Source: Akkermansiaceae bacterium
GTDB lineage: Bacteria; Verrucomicrobiota; Verrucomicrobiia; Verrucomicrobiales; Akkermansiaceae
Assembly (NCBI GenBank): GCA_015062055.1
Contig: SUVK01000009.1
Location: 1 to 55,863 of the forward strand
Length of the DNA: 55,863 nt
Direction of reading: 5' to 3'
Made by a program: the position numbers and the translations under genes. The notes under the pieces are model-generated. The model was not told where the DNA came from and made no database searches. It saw nothing but the letters and a program-made list of their open reading frames with translations. This document shows, piece by piece, positions 40,097 to 50,408 of the stretch; position 1 is the first letter of the stretch; the number at the start of each line of letters is the position of its first letter.

Positions 40097-43000
40097 TTAA
40101 CCGGAGCGACATATTCGCCTTAATCTCCATGCTGCAACAATAATGGGGCATAATCCCATAATCAGCAAATAGATACTGTCGCGCCAAAGTGTAGAAATGG
40201 AGCCGTCTTCGGTATGTTGATCCATACTACTAAAGGGAATGGGTTGACGCGGGGCCAGGAAGAAGCCACGATTTTCATTAATTCGATTGTCTTTTCGGGC
40301 TAGGTTGACGCCTTCTCTGAGCTCGATGATTTTTTGATTGGTAAAGTAGGCATCTACGGCATGTCCCCCGTCTTCGTGCTCTTTACTCTCTAATTGTTGC
40401 ACTAGAGAATCCATAAGTTCTTGATTGTGCGTTAATGCGGCTTTGCGGGCGAGTCGAAGAATGTCTTTTGCTTCGTCGGGGGAATCAGCTGCAGAATTGA
40501 TGAGGAGCACCGCGTCGTTGACAAATCTCAGCATAGTACTGAGGCGTTCATGGTCTTTAATGAGCGCGCAGCGTTCGCTGTTGGAGAGATGGTTTTGTTG
40601 CAGCTTGTGTTTAGTCGCGTCCAATTCGTGACGCAGTGCTTGTCTGTGTTGTTCTATTTGTTCGTATTCTATGTCCCACAAGTTATAGTGAGCTTGGGCA
40701 ACAAACATCATTTCAAAAGAATAGCGCAAGGGACACAGCTCTGCAATCAGCGGAACGGGTTTGGAAGAAATTTCGTGTGTTTCTCGGTCTTGGTAAGCCA
40801 CTCGATGTCTCAGTTTTCCTATTGTTTCAGTAATGCAATCCGGAACAAAGTCGGGGCATTTCGGGCAAAACTCGTTCATATCCTCAAAACGAATCAATGC
40901 GCCTGCCAGTAAAATTTGCGGGACAAGCAGCAGAGGCACAATGTTAAGGGCCGTTTTTTCGGCTTTTACTAAAGATGATACCATCAGCGACATGGCGATG
41001 CCGATAAACGCTGTTAACGACATGATGCCGAAGTGGGGCCAAAACATGTCTCTGATATCGAGAATCAAGTTGCTGACCATGAGATATAAGGCACACTGGA
41101 GCGAAGCAATGCCGCTGAGCACCAGAATCTTTGCCATTAAATAACCGGGTATGAACAGCTTATAATTGCTTTCTCTGCGAATGAGATTACGATCTCGTAT
41201 AATTTCACACGCTGAGTCTGTCAGCCCGAAGAACATGGCTAACACGAGTGATAAAAAGAGATACTCCGTTATGTGCAGAGAATGATAAAATACATATTCC
41301 TCTGTAGATGCTGCCCTGAGGGTGCCTGCTATCAACAGTGCCAATACCGGCGCTTCAAGTAACAGCGCATATAAACTCATGCGACTGCGTACACGCCCTA
41401 CGAAAGTGCGTGTAACCCATAGTTTGAATAAACGCCATAATTCGATTAATGAACGCCGTGGTAAAGGAGGAATGGGGCGCGTGGGTGGTGATTCTTTAGT
41501 TGGGGGACTGTTTTGACTGTATTGGTGTTTTTCAAAACGCTCTTGCCACATGTTGGCATGAGGAAGTTTATTATTACCTAAGCGTTTGAAGGGGGCAGCC
41601 ATCACTTCGAACGCGTATTCCGCCCCACCGGCGGCTTGCGCTTCTCGAGAGATGTGTAGTCCTAATTCGGAGCTTGCTCGTTGAAAATACTCTTGCATCT
41701 CGGCCGGTGTTCCCCAAAAAGCCATTTGCCCGTTATTGTTTAGAACCATAACCTTGGCAAATTGATTCAAAATGGTTTGGGATGGGCGGTGCAGGGTGCA
41801 GATGAGGATGCGACCGGTGGACATTTGTTTGAGCGTATCTATCACTTGTTCTGCATCTACGGAGGCAAGTCCACTGATAGGCTCATCGATAAGAAACACC
41901 TCTGAGGTAGAGGTTAAATCCAAAGCCAGATTAAGACGGGTGCGCTCTCCATCTGAAAGGGAACGTTCCCCCTTTTTACCGACACGTCGAGAAATAAGGT
42001 GCGATAACCCTACAAAACCGAGGACTGTTTGAACTCTTCGCATGCGATCTGCATGCATCAGGCGGGGGCGTCGTGATACGGAGGCTTGGTAAACGTGTTC
42101 TCCCACGGTTAAGGTAGACTCAAGAATGTCTTCTCGCGGAATAAAGGCAATGTGTCTTCTGAGTGCAGACGACTTAGTTGTAAGGCGTTGATTATTGTAA
42201 TGAATGGAGCCAAAGGACGGAGACAGATGCCCTGCAAGCATGTTTAACAGGGTGCTTTTGCCCGAGCCGCTGGGACCCAGAATGCACGCCATCTCTCCTC
42301 GGCAAAGGGAAAAATCGATATTGTCAACAACTCTTCCGGCTCTCACAAAGTCTCGAGTAAGGCCGGTTACTTTTAACTCTTGAATGAGAGACGTCTCTTC
42401 ATCAAGCACGCCTGCAATGAAACGGCAACGCAAACTCTGCAACTGCCCCAATTGAATAAGATCTCCGTCTTGCAACTCTGCAATATCATCTTTGAGAGCT
42501 ATGTCGTTGATTGATATGGCGTGTCTTACACCTTCTATTAACTTAAAACTACCGATCCCGGTAACGCTGGAGTAACTAACCTCGAAGACACAGCCCGGAG
42601 CAAGCCCGGGGGTTAGCATGAGCGCCCCGCTCTTATTGACATAGGGTAGGTTGGTGACCAGTAGTTTTCTGCACTCGGGTGCCAGTTGAAAACTCTTACC
42701 GGGGCTTTCCAGTTGGTGTAGCTCTGCCAAATAATAGGGGCCAAGCCCCGACACGGTAAAGGGGGTGTAATAGGATGCGCAGATGGTGCACCCCTCGGGT
42801 AATAATACCTCATCTAAATATAGGCGCGCATCTTTACGCAATACCTCAATTTCTACATGAACCCCGAATTTGAGTTTCGCAATGCTGTTTTTATGGCGTG
42901 AGCGAGAAACAAAAACCTCTTCGTTTTCGCAATGTAAGTAAGCAACGAAACGCGCATTTGTGTAGTGGGCTTGCAGAAGAGAGCGAATGGTGCTATATGT

Positions 43001-43741
43001 CAGATTGCCGCCGTTAAGCTCAATATGTTGTCCCGGGGAGAGAATCTGAAGGCCTTGTTTGTTCAAAACTCTACCTTGAACGTGCAGGGGGGTATCAGCA
43101 TCATTGATGATTAACAACACTTGTGCACAGTTAACAGCACGAAAACGTACTCCTTTGTCTTTTGACGATAGCGTAACATTGGCGTATGCAATGTCCTCCG
43201 AAAATCGCAAAACCTCTAAGGGAGCAGGGGCCAGTAAGCCCGGAGTTGTCCTCAGTTTTTCTAACTGGCGTGATTGCTCCGGCAGTTTTAAGCCATCTGT
43301 AACTTGCTCGAAGAGGGTAGGGTTGGTAAGATCTCCACCTACTCGATAGAGCATGGTTAAGATTTCCAGCGCTAAGGCCATACGCTCTGCCAATGTGCGA
43401 TCTGCTGCGGCCAATGCAAGCGAGGAGCTTAGCATATACCCCGCTGTATATGAGTTCTGAAATCGTTCTGCTAACCAGCTGTGCTCTACATTCGGAAAAT
43501 CATAGCGCAGCATATCCATGGTTGTATCCATGTCTTCCATGCCCAGGCCCTCTACCTGCGCCATAATGGTTGCAAACAAATCCACCACAACCTCTGCATG
43601 AGAGCGACGTGTCTCGTCTCTGGCCGCCAAGCGGGTGGGCTCTTTGGCCAAGGTTCCGGTTAATTTGTTGCGAAACTTTTGCAGCAAACGGATGAAGTGT
43701 AACACACGCTTGCGCAGACGTTGTGAAATGAGCTGAAGCAT
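40097..43741 (-). CDS. Large ABCG-like ABC transporter with N-terminal TerB/FHA-like regions
   Basis: A 1214-aa single-chain transporter. Order: an all-helical N-terminal region of about 150 residues (TerB-like by appearance), about 300 residues of beta-rich, FHA-like sequence, an ABC ATPase (Walker A GPSGSGKST, signature LSDGERTRLNLALDL, Walker B VFLIDEPISGL, switch His TLHRPS), then an ABC-2 membrane domain with about six helices interrupted by a long, charged, probably coiled-coil loop of around 170 residues (RQALRHELDATKHKLQQ). The ATPase-before-membrane order is that of eukaryotic ABCG half-transporters. The ATG at 43741 overlaps the stop of the upstream gene (TAATG), so it is translationally coupled to it. 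Substrate unknown; probably an exporter. Confidence 0.75.
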   Translation of the reverse strand: MLQLISQRLRKRVLHFIRLLQKFRNKLTGTLAKEPTRLAARDETRRSHAEVVVDLFATIMAQVEGLGMEDMDTTMDMLRYDFPNVEHSWLAERFQNSYTAGYMLSSSLALAAADRTLAERMALALEILTMLYRVGGDLTNPTLFEQVTDGLKLPEQSRQLEKLRTTPGLLAPAPLEVLRFSEDIAYANVTLSSKDKGVRFRAVNCAQVLLIINDADTPLHVQGRVLNKQGLQILSPGQHIELNGGNLTYSTIRSLLQAHYTNARFVAYLHCENEEVFVSRSRHKNSIAKLKFGVHVEIEVLRKDARLYLDEVLLPEGCTICASYYTPFTVSGLGPYYLAELHQLESPGKSFQLAPECRKLLVTNLPYVNKSGALMLTPGLAPGCVFEVSYSSVTGIGSFKLIEGVRHAISINDIALKDDIAELQDGDLIQLGQLQSLRCRFIAGVLDEETSLIQELKVTGLTRDFVRAGRVVDNIDFSLCRGEMACILGPSGSGKSTLLNMLAGHLSPSFGSIHYNNQRLTTKSSALRRHIAFIPREDILESTLTVGEHVYQASVSRRPRLMHADRMRRVQTVLGFVGLSHLISRRVGKKGERSLSDGERTRLNLALDLTSTSEVFLIDEPISGLASVDAEQVIDTLKQMSTGRILICTLHRPSQTILNQFAKVMVLNNNGQMAFWGTPAEMQEYFQRASSELGLHISREAQAAGGAEYAFEVMAAPFKRLGNNKLPHANMWQERFEKHQYSQNSPPTKESPPTRPIPPLPRRSLIELWRLFKLWVTRTFVGRVRSRMSLYALLLEAPVLALLIAGTLRAASTEEYVFYHSLHITEYLFLSLVLAMFFGLTDSACEIIRDRNLIRRESNYKLFIPGYLMAKILVLSGIASLQCALYLMVSNLILDIRDMFWPHFGIMSLTAFIGIAMSLMVSSLVKAEKTALNIVPLLLVPQILLAGALIRFEDMNEFCPKCPDFVPDCITETIGKLRHRVAYQDRETHEISSKPVPLIAELCPLRYSFEMMFVAQAHYNLWDIEYEQIEQHRQALRHELDATKHKLQQNHLSNSERCALIKDHERLSTMLRFVNDAVLLINSAADSPDEAKDILRLARKAALTHNQELMDSLVQQLESKEHEDGGHAVDAYFTNQKIIELREGVNLARKDNRINENRGFFLAPRQPIPFSSMDQHTEDGSISTLWRDSIYLLIMGLCPIIVAAWRLRRICRSG

Positions 43742-44079
43742 TATGATTCGGGGCCTGTTAGCTTGCCTGCGCCGGGGCAGCGGTTTTCCCAACCGGGAAA
43801 GTTCCATTTATAGGGGAAGTCTTTGCATTGTTGCGGTTTTACCGGTTGAATACGGCAACCGTTTTCGGTAAGCATGATACAGGCTCCGTCTTCGGCATCT
43901 ATTATGGATAAACCACGTCTGTTGCGTTGTAATCGGCAATACTGATCAATGAAATCTTCTTCGCGCATACCGAGAAAAGTAGCAATGGCGGTAATATCTT
44001 CATCTGTTACACAGACATCGCCCTCCCAACGGCAGCAGGCTCCACAACGCTGACAGGTATGTATGATATCGGCACACAT
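43741..44079 (-). CDS. YkgJ-family cysteine-cluster protein
   Basis: A 112-aa protein of the YkgJ/CxxCxxxCC zinc- or iron-binding group. The cluster is CQRCGACCRWEGDVC near the N-terminus (about 9-23), followed by a C-terminal half with CRIQPVKPQQCKDFPYKW, which gives further Cys ligands. The biochemical function is not known. I start at ATG 44079 (MCADIIHTC), 7 bases after tsaB ends; the longer frame overlaps tsaB without conserved sequence. It is followed by the large ABC transporter with a TAATG overlap. Confidence 0.82.
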   Translation of the reverse strand: MCADIIHTCQRCGACCRWEGDVCVTDEDITAIATFLGMREEDFIDQYCRLQRNRRGLSIIDAEDGACIMLTENGCRIQPVKPQQCKDFPYKWNFPGWENRCPGAGKLTGPES

Positions 44080-44086
44080 GATGATG

Positions 44087-44713
44087 TCAAATCTCCCAAG
44101 GTTTGCGTTTGGCTTCAGTAATGTGGGGTGGGCGCACATAAATGGGCTCTGCCGGCCTGTTTTTTAATAACAGTTGCTGCTCTGAGGGTAGCGATAACCA
44201 AGCTGTTATAAGATTTTGTGCCGTCGGTTTCAGCGAGGAATGCTGCACCGAAATCCCTTTTTGTTGCATAAGTTCCGCTGATTCAATCGTGGCGATTTGG
44301 AGCCCGTTATCCAGTTCTGATTGTAATTGTTCTGTTGTTAACACTTCTATGTCTCCATGGGGACGTAAGAGGGTCCATCCTCCTCGCTTGGCATCTGAGA
44401 TAATGCCACAACCTTCAGGAGCAAGCCCCAACCACGAGCATATTGATACAACGTGGCTCTCTTTTACCGTAGAAATGCCGACAGCAGCTGCCAAGGCAAC
44501 GCGCACCCCTCCGTAGCTCCCGGGGCCTGCACCCACAAGTATCAGCTCCGGGGTGCTGTCCCCCAAACATTCAAGCGCTTCTTGTAATGCCGGAAACAAA
44601 AAAGCATCGTGATTGCGTTGAGCATGCCAATTTGTTGAATAGCAGATTTCTCCGTTTTTTAACAAGCAGAGAGAGGCTTCGGGAGTTGAAGTTTCTATGG
44701 CTAAAATGTTCAT
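44087..44713 (-). CDS. tsaB: tRNA threonylcarbamoyladenosine biosynthesis protein TsaB
   Basis: Non-catalytic partner of TsaD in the complex that adds threonylcarbamoyl to A37 of tRNAs reading ANN codons. The 208-aa protein opens with MNILAIETSTPEASLCL and has GAGPGSYGGVRVALAAAVGI (the usual GPGSFTGLR is slightly altered), both typical of TsaB. It lacks the metal-binding His residues of TsaD, as TsaB should. Starts at ATG 44713, overlapping the prmA stop region by four bases. Pairing with prmA groups two genes of the translation apparatus in one operon. Confidence 0.85.
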   Translation of the reverse strand: MNILAIETSTPEASLCLLKNGEICYSTNWHAQRNHDAFLFPALQEALECLGDSTPELILVGAGPGSYGGVRVALAAAVGISTVKESHVVSICSWLGLAPEGCGIISDAKRGGWTLLRPHGDIEVLTTEQLQSELDNGLQIATIESAELMQQKGISVQHSSLKPTAQNLITAWLSLPSEQQLLLKNRPAEPIYVRPPHITEAKRKPWEI

Positions 44714-45561
44714 ACCCAACACAATTTAGCAGTCGTCCATTTGCCACGGGTAACGGTTTTGAGTACACGCAACCCTTCTTTTTGTGCCGTTTGCAGCGTT
44801 TCTTCTGCTTGCGTGCGGAGAATACCGGAAATAATCAGCACACTGTCATTGTTTTTCATGGCTGCCTTAAGTCTCGGGAATGCTTTCATTAAAACGGTAG
44901 AGAAAAGGTTCGCCAAAACGATGTCTGCTTTTTCACCTTCCGCAGGGGTCCATTCAAAAACATCCGCCTGAAACAATTTCAGGTTATCCGCGCCACCGTT
45001 TCTGGCTATGTTTTTTTCTGCAACTTCTACGGCAATAGGGTCAAAATCAAAACTAATGGCGTGTTTGGCACCCAAGCGAATACCGGCAAGAGCTAAAACA
45101 CCGGTGCCACAACCGATGTCCGTGAGGGTCCACTCTCTTTTACGCGCCTTGACTTCATCACAAAGCATACGCAGGCACGTAGAAGTTGTGGCGTGGTTGC
45201 CTGTGCCAAACGCTCGTTCTGCCGGGAATGTCAAAATAATTCGGTCAGGATATTGATTCGTCAGTTCATCCAATATGCTTGCATCTGCACTGGCAGAAAT
45301 GACTAATTTGTCGCGGATGATAAGTGGTGGAGTGTTTTCGGGAGCTGTTGCAGCCACCCAGTCTACTGTCGTAACGGCCTCTATTTTGCCACCATAGCAG
45401 GCTTGAAGAATGAGAACTTCGTCTTCTTTCTCGGAGTATACGTCGATATTAACACGCTCTGCATGGTAACCTTCCGAAAAGACAACCCATTCCATGGTAG
45501 CAAGTTTTTCTTGCCATTCATCCTCGTTTGTCTTGTATATCGTTTTTTTCCAAACCCACAT
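44710..45561 (-). CDS. prmA: Ribosomal protein L11 methyltransferase
   Basis: Trimethylates ribosomal protein L11 with S-adenosylmethionine. The 283-aa protein has an N-terminal substrate-recognition part, then the class I methyltransferase core: AFGTGNHATTSTCL (about 118-131), TDIGCGTGVLALAGIRLGA (motif I, about 146-164) and VLANLFS (motif IV, N-P-P-Y equivalent). It starts 20 bases after the DUF4340 gene and overlaps tsaB. Confidence 0.9.
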   Translation of the reverse strand: MWVWKKTIYKTNEDEWQEKLATMEWVVFSEGYHAERVNIDVYSEKEDEVLILQACYGGKIEAVTTVDWVAATAPENTPPLIIRDKLVISASADASILDELTNQYPDRIILTFPAERAFGTGNHATTSTCLRMLCDEVKARKREWTLTDIGCGTGVLALAGIRLGAKHAISFDFDPIAVEVAEKNIARNGGADNLKLFQADVFEWTPAEGEKADIVLANLFSTVLMKAFPRLKAAMKNNDSVLIISGILRTQAEETLQTAQKEGLRVLKTVTRGKWTTAKLCWV

Positions 45562-45581
45562 ATGATGACAATGTAAAGTTG

Positions 45582-47882
45582 TTACTCTTCCGATGATGTT
45601 TGAATCTTACCTTCGATGGGGAAATTGCCGAAACTTTGAGCATCTTCAAAACTGATGATGAAAAGTTGACGTGTTTCTCTGACCCGTCCATAGAATAAGG
45701 GCTTTTGTTCGTGATAGTTGACTGGGGCAAAATCGATGGTATATCGTTGATTTTGCATAGGACGCTCTAAGAATGCAACATCTCTGAATTTATCATTCAA
45801 GTCGTTATCTTCTTGTAATATAGCACCGGCTCCATCTTGTCTGTAATTGTCGCTTTCATCCAGCTCATCGTGGCCCAATTCTGTAGAATCTGCTATAATT
45901 GCTTCCGATGTTGAATAATCTACTCGTTCTAAATCGACTGTTACGGTGAACTCAGGATGTGATAATTGTTGTAACGCCTCGGAATCGTAGGGGTCAATCC
46001 ATTCTCGAACCTTGAGCCTGCGCAGTCTATCGACACAGTGTTGAGCTCCAACGGGATTGATGCTTGTTGTAATATCGATGTTATTTAAGGTACCGTTCCA
46101 AGATTCTCTTACGGCATCATACTCCATCATCAAGGTATTATTCGGGAATCCTAAGGTAAAGCTCTTGAGCTCCGAGATATGGAAGCTGAGCAAATTTCTG
46201 CTGCGCCAATGATTTTGCCGCATTGAGAAATTCTTGGTAAGTTTATGGCTTACTTTGTAAATAGTGTCGCCATTTTCTTGCATGGCCAAACGTTCAATTT
46301 CTCCGGTTTCAGGGTCTTGATGAAGAGTCACCGAGAATATTTTTACGTCTCGATCTTTGACCAATGGCAAATCGATACCGTAGAGGGTGCTTCTGAGGGC
46401 ACAGGTGCGTGGCGTGATGAAAATTCTGTAATCGGGTGTCAGTAACCCGTACTGTCTGATAATGCTCATGCGTGCTCTCAGAGATTCTTCATCTTGTCCG
46501 GTCGGCAAATCTGCTACGATGGCATCTGCCGGAATGACTCGGAAGCTTTTAAGCATATTGCGAACGATATTGGTTTCGGCCTCGATGGCTTCTTTTCCTT
46601 CAGCTTCAACCGTCCAAGCATCTTGGGTGTTGCTTTCTTGGATGCCGGGTATTAAACTGAGCCGCAGCGGGTAAGCACTATTGGCTGAACGAATGACAAC
46701 GCACTCAACATCGCGCTCATCAAATGTTGCAAGCATCTTGCTTCTCAAGTCGCTGATGGTCAGAGGTAATTGATCTGTATATGTTATATTGAGCCCTCTC
46801 AATCGAGCCATATCTTCAGCAGGTAACGCCGGCATGCTGAATACAGAGTTAATGATGGCAGAGTAACCACCTTTCCTTCGTGTTTTAGGGGCTGCGCGTA
46901 ATGTGAATACAACATCTCGCCCCTCCACGGTGGCGTAGCATAACGCGGCTGCATTTGCGTCTTCTGCTCTTTCTGTAGTGGAAGCGTAAAGCCTGATTGT
47001 AGATTTGTTATTGGCCGTATCTTTAATACTGATAGTGGTTATCGGCTCGCCATTAAGTTGCACATCTTTCGAGTCTTGTACTCGCGTAGCTTCTAAGGAG
47101 TACAGCATGATAATCAGTTTGGCAACGGCTTCTTGATTTGCCCAAGAGGTATTGTGCGTGGTTTTCAGTTGCCAAGGAGAATTATCTGACTCTTTAAGCA
47201 AAGTAATCGGAGCTTCTCCGATGCGAGCAATGGAAATTTCTGACACCTGATTCGGGTCAAATCGCAAAGGCATGGGGTCTCTTAAATTGAGGAGTCCTTT
47301 GTCAAAGAGCTCGGAGATATAGCCACTCACCACATGAATACGTTCATCGTCTCCATAGAAATCAGATTTAAGATAGGTTGTGGGAATTGCCATTTTGCCA
47401 TCGCCGACGCGTGCAGACCAAGGGGCTCTTTTGCCTAAGGTAAATCGTGCTGCGGTGCTGTAGCCATCGTTATCACGAACTTTGAGAGTGACGTTACAGA
47501 AGTCTGAGGCAAAACCGAAGTCTCTCATATTGCTGCGCAACTCATCGTTCATTTCTAAGGAATCGACAATAGTTGTAGTTTCAGCGAAAGCCAGTAGATA
47601 TTCAATGACTACGGGGTTTAATTTGTCACGGTATGGATGAATAATCCACCACGTACCATCGCTTTGTTTCTCACACTCGATTTTATCGTTAAGATCAGAC
47701 AAGCGGAACCAAGCGACATTCTTAAATTTGGCACGATGTTCTTGCGTAAACAAGGGCATACCGGGTGTTACCCTGTACCACCCGGTAAACTTGGCTAAAT
47801 TGCCATCTATTGTCAGGAATACGGAAGCCGTTATTAAAAGGGCCGCCAGTATTGCGAGAAAAATGGTATAAAAAATCTTCAT
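45582..47882 (-). CDS. DUF4340 domain-containing membrane-anchored protein
   Basis: A 766-aa protein with one N-terminal membrane anchor (about 7-25) and a long extracytoplasmic region of repeated beta-alpha modules, each matching the DUF4340 style (ARFTLGKRAPWSARVGDG, KLIIMLYSLEATRVQDS, RRLKVREWIDPYDSE). DUF4340 proteins typically follow a GldG-type protein and an ABC-2 ATPase and permease, exactly as here. The function of this export or gliding-type complex outside Bacteroidota is unknown; it is probably part of an envelope-spanning ABC system. The C-terminus is acidic. Confidence 0.85.
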   Translation of the reverse strand: MKIFYTIFLAILAALLITASVFLTIDGNLAKFTGWYRVTPGMPLFTQEHRAKFKNVAWFRLSDLNDKIECEKQSDGTWWIIHPYRDKLNPVVIEYLLAFAETTTIVDSLEMNDELRSNMRDFGFASDFCNVTLKVRDNDGYSTAARFTLGKRAPWSARVGDGKMAIPTTYLKSDFYGDDERIHVVSGYISELFDKGLLNLRDPMPLRFDPNQVSEISIARIGEAPITLLKESDNSPWQLKTTHNTSWANQEAVAKLIIMLYSLEATRVQDSKDVQLNGEPITTISIKDTANNKSTIRLYASTTERAEDANAAALCYATVEGRDVVFTLRAAPKTRRKGGYSAIINSVFSMPALPAEDMARLRGLNITYTDQLPLTISDLRSKMLATFDERDVECVVIRSANSAYPLRLSLIPGIQESNTQDAWTVEAEGKEAIEAETNIVRNMLKSFRVIPADAIVADLPTGQDEESLRARMSIIRQYGLLTPDYRIFITPRTCALRSTLYGIDLPLVKDRDVKIFSVTLHQDPETGEIERLAMQENGDTIYKVSHKLTKNFSMRQNHWRSRNLLSFHISELKSFTLGFPNNTLMMEYDAVRESWNGTLNNIDITTSINPVGAQHCVDRLRRLKVREWIDPYDSEALQQLSHPEFTVTVDLERVDYSTSEAIIADSTELGHDELDESDNYRQDGAGAILQEDNDLNDKFRDVAFLERPMQNQRYTIDFAPVNYHEQKPLFYGRVRETRQLFIISFEDAQSFGNFPIEGKIQTSSEE

Positions 47883-47897
47883 AGAAGAATGATTGAA

Positions 47898-49520
47898 TTA
47901 ATGGCGCCTTGTGTTCCAAATAAATATGGCAATAAGGAGCGCTAAAAGCGGCATGATAATAAGCGTTAAATGTTCAACAGCACTGCGAGAGTGTCTGTTT
48001 AAATCGATTTTAACAGTCAAATCGATATTAGCACTCTTACCGGCGTATTCGGGTCGCTCGGTCATCCATGCCCATACAGAGCGCAAATAATCTCTTATCT
48101 CTTTACGTGCACCCTCCTCGGCAAGCATGTCGACATTGCCTACAACAACAAGTGTATTCATTCGGTTGGGGTCATTCACTGTTCCTTTAGTTACAGCTGC
48201 AGCTACGCATAACGGGCCATTAATGTCATCATGTTCATTATAAGCAGCTCCGCGATTCGGATTCGTTTCACCGTAATACTCATCTGTAGTATAGATAAGG
48301 GGATATTGAACCAATTTGCGGGCCGATGCTTCACTTTCATCTTGATGCACAAGATAGAATGAGCGGCATCGCCCTTCTAACTGAGTGGTGTTATTCCAGA
48401 AACTTTGAGTGCAGGGAAGGGCATTATTCGGGAATACTACAGAGATGTTATTGACAAGTCTCTGACTGTTCTTGAGCATGATTCGATCGTCGCCGGAGGG
48501 CTTGATGCCATTACGACTGAGAAATCCATATAAGTTAGGCAGAGTCGGGCCGAAAACATCTTTGACTATGTCATCTCCCTTTGCATCTTTATCTTTGATT
48601 TTTTGGGTGCTGTAAAAAGGCAGGGAGGGGTCCAGGGCAATGAATATGGATTTGCGCTCGTTGCGATCCCAGAACTTTTCAATCGTTTTAATTTGACATG
48701 GCTCGAAATCGGATTGAGGTGCTATGATAATCAGACCATCAATGTCATCAGGTATTTCTTGCTCTTCCGTTTCGCTTAAAACAGCGGGTATAAGATTAAT
48801 GTTTAATGAACCGACGATGGAACGTATGGTTGATATAGTTGTCGTATCGAGGTTGCCTTTGTTGTCAAATTGCAAGCTGCTTTTGTTGGTGATGATACAC
48901 ATCTTGCGCTGGCGACCTTCGATTGCCTTGATGAGTTCATCGCAAAGGACGTCATCCATCATCAATGCGACTACCTGCCGCTTACCATCGGGGCGGATAT
49001 CATATTTCAAGAATTGAGAACCGGTAATAATTCGGAACTGATTCGCTTTTGACGGATCTGCATCGTAATGATTGGTGGGCGCATTTTTGTCGTTACGAGC
49101 ATCGATAATGCAGAGTTCTTGGTCACACTTTACATTGTAGATATCTTCAATATCGTGAGCTCTCCCGGGTTGTCTTAAGGGGTCAAAACATTCAATTTCG
49201 ATTTTACCATTGGAGTGTCTTGCATATTCTTCTAACAAGACATACATGCGGTGATATCCGGGAGATGAGGCTGGGAATGCAAATATGATGCGAATGGGTG
49301 TCTCTCGCTTCTGTATGGCGTCACTTTCTAAAAGTTTCTTGGATCTTTCGGATATAGAGTAGCTTTCATACTCAGATAGATCAATTCGCCCATATTCTCG
49401 GCATCCTATATAGTTACAACAGATAACAATGATAGCTAATAGTGCAAAAATTATCCACGAAAGCGGAGTCTTTTTAGGCCGCCTGGCATCGGGGTGTCCG
49501 GTGTATTCTGTTTTGCTCAT
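47898..49520 (-). CDS. GldG-like ABC transporter auxiliary protein
   Basis: A 540-aa protein with an N-terminal membrane helix (about 21-40), a large extracytoplasmic domain of the ABC_transp_aux/GldG type (including LIIIAPQSDFEPCQIKTIEKF and IFIALDPSLP) and a C-terminal helix (about 520-537) ending WNTRRH. This two-anchor layout is that of GldG, the partner of GldA and GldF. Position between the ABC-2 permease and DUF4340 genes supports it. In Bacteroidota GldAFG is required for gliding; here I infer only a similar ABC complex, as no other gliding gene is in the window. Confidence 0.85.
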   Translation of the reverse strand: MSKTEYTGHPDARRPKKTPLSWIIFALLAIIVICCNYIGCREYGRIDLSEYESYSISERSKKLLESDAIQKRETPIRIIFAFPASSPGYHRMYVLLEEYARHSNGKIEIECFDPLRQPGRAHDIEDIYNVKCDQELCIIDARNDKNAPTNHYDADPSKANQFRIITGSQFLKYDIRPDGKRQVVALMMDDVLCDELIKAIEGRQRKMCIITNKSSLQFDNKGNLDTTTISTIRSIVGSLNINLIPAVLSETEEQEIPDDIDGLIIIAPQSDFEPCQIKTIEKFWDRNERKSIFIALDPSLPFYSTQKIKDKDAKGDDIVKDVFGPTLPNLYGFLSRNGIKPSGDDRIMLKNSQRLVNNISVVFPNNALPCTQSFWNNTTQLEGRCRSFYLVHQDESEASARKLVQYPLIYTTDEYYGETNPNRGAAYNEHDDINGPLCVAAAVTKGTVNDPNRMNTLVVVGNVDMLAEEGARKEIRDYLRSVWAWMTERPEYAGKSANIDLTVKIDLNRHSRSAVEHLTLIIMPLLALLIAIFIWNTRRH

Positions 49521-49554
49521 ATATTGTATGAAAAAAAAGTGAAAATTAAGATAA

Positions 49555-50379
49555 TCAGCGAGTCCAGCGTCGATAATCGACTAATCGTTTGGTTAAGGCA
49601 AGTATGCAAATAGTCATCGAAACATACAAGACTAAGGGACGTGTGTCTAGTGCGCCGGAGGTGAAGGAGCGGAATTGCTCCGTGCATGAGATATAGTGGA
49701 AGATGGGAGCAGCGGGGAACTCACCCCATAATTCGGTAGCGCGCCCCATGAAGTAGTACATGATCATAAGGCAGGTGCAGAAAATGGCAGAAATGATTTG
49801 GCTTCGTGTTACTGAAGAGCACATAATGCCCAAAGCAATGAAGAAAGCTCCCGTAAGGGCAATAATGCTGTAAAAGCCTATCCAATCTGCCATCATGTAA
49901 GTAATGGTCGTCTCACTGTGTTCGCCGTAGCGAATATATGTGTAGAAATTACCAATCTCGCTCATGAACGGGTAAAGCAGCATCGGCAGCCAGAGTATTA
50001 TATAAAAAGTGTAGGCTGCAAGGTATTTGCCGATAAGAATTTGATCTGTTGTAACGGGTGCAGTCAACAAACCTTCCAAGGTTCCCATTCTTTCTTCCTC
50101 TGCAAAGGTCCTCATGGTAATGAGCGGGAAGATGAAAATGAAAAGCAATAAGAAGTGCAGACTGTCGGTCATATAGAACATGACGCCGTGACCTGTTGCC
50201 TGAGACATAGTTTTGAGCACTGTGTGTAACATCAGGCCTTGTATGCCCATGGTGCAGGCAAGAATAACCCATCCGAACGGCACACAGAGGTACCCTTTAA
50301 TTTCTTTAGTGTAAATAACCCACAGAGTAGAAAAATAATTTCTGAGGTTAGAAAGCTGATGCTTTGCTTTGTCGTTCAT
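49555..50379 (-). CDS. ABC-2 type permease, GldF-like
   Basis: A 274-aa inner-membrane protein with about six hydrophobic segments. The cytoplasmic segment ITMRTFAEEERMGTLEGLLTAPV (TFAEEERMGT and LEGLLTAPV) is the ABC-2 signature of CcmB/NosY/GldF permeases. It works with the ATPase encoded 29 bases upstream and the GldG-like protein 34 bases downstream. Confidence 0.88.
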   Translation of the reverse strand: MNDKAKHQLSNLRNYFSTLWVIYTKEIKGYLCVPFGWVILACTMGIQGLMLHTVLKTMSQATGHGVMFYMTDSLHFLLLFIFIFPLITMRTFAEEERMGTLEGLLTAPVTTDQILIGKYLAAYTFYIILWLPMLLYPFMSEIGNFYTYIRYGEHSETTITYMMADWIGFYSIIALTGAFFIALGIMCSSVTRSQIISAIFCTCLMIMYYFMGRATELWGEFPAAPIFHYISCTEQFRSFTSGALDTRPLVLYVSMTICILALTKRLVDYRRWTR

Positions 50380-50408
50380 ATAATTAAGCTGTTATGAGTT
50401 TCCTGTAA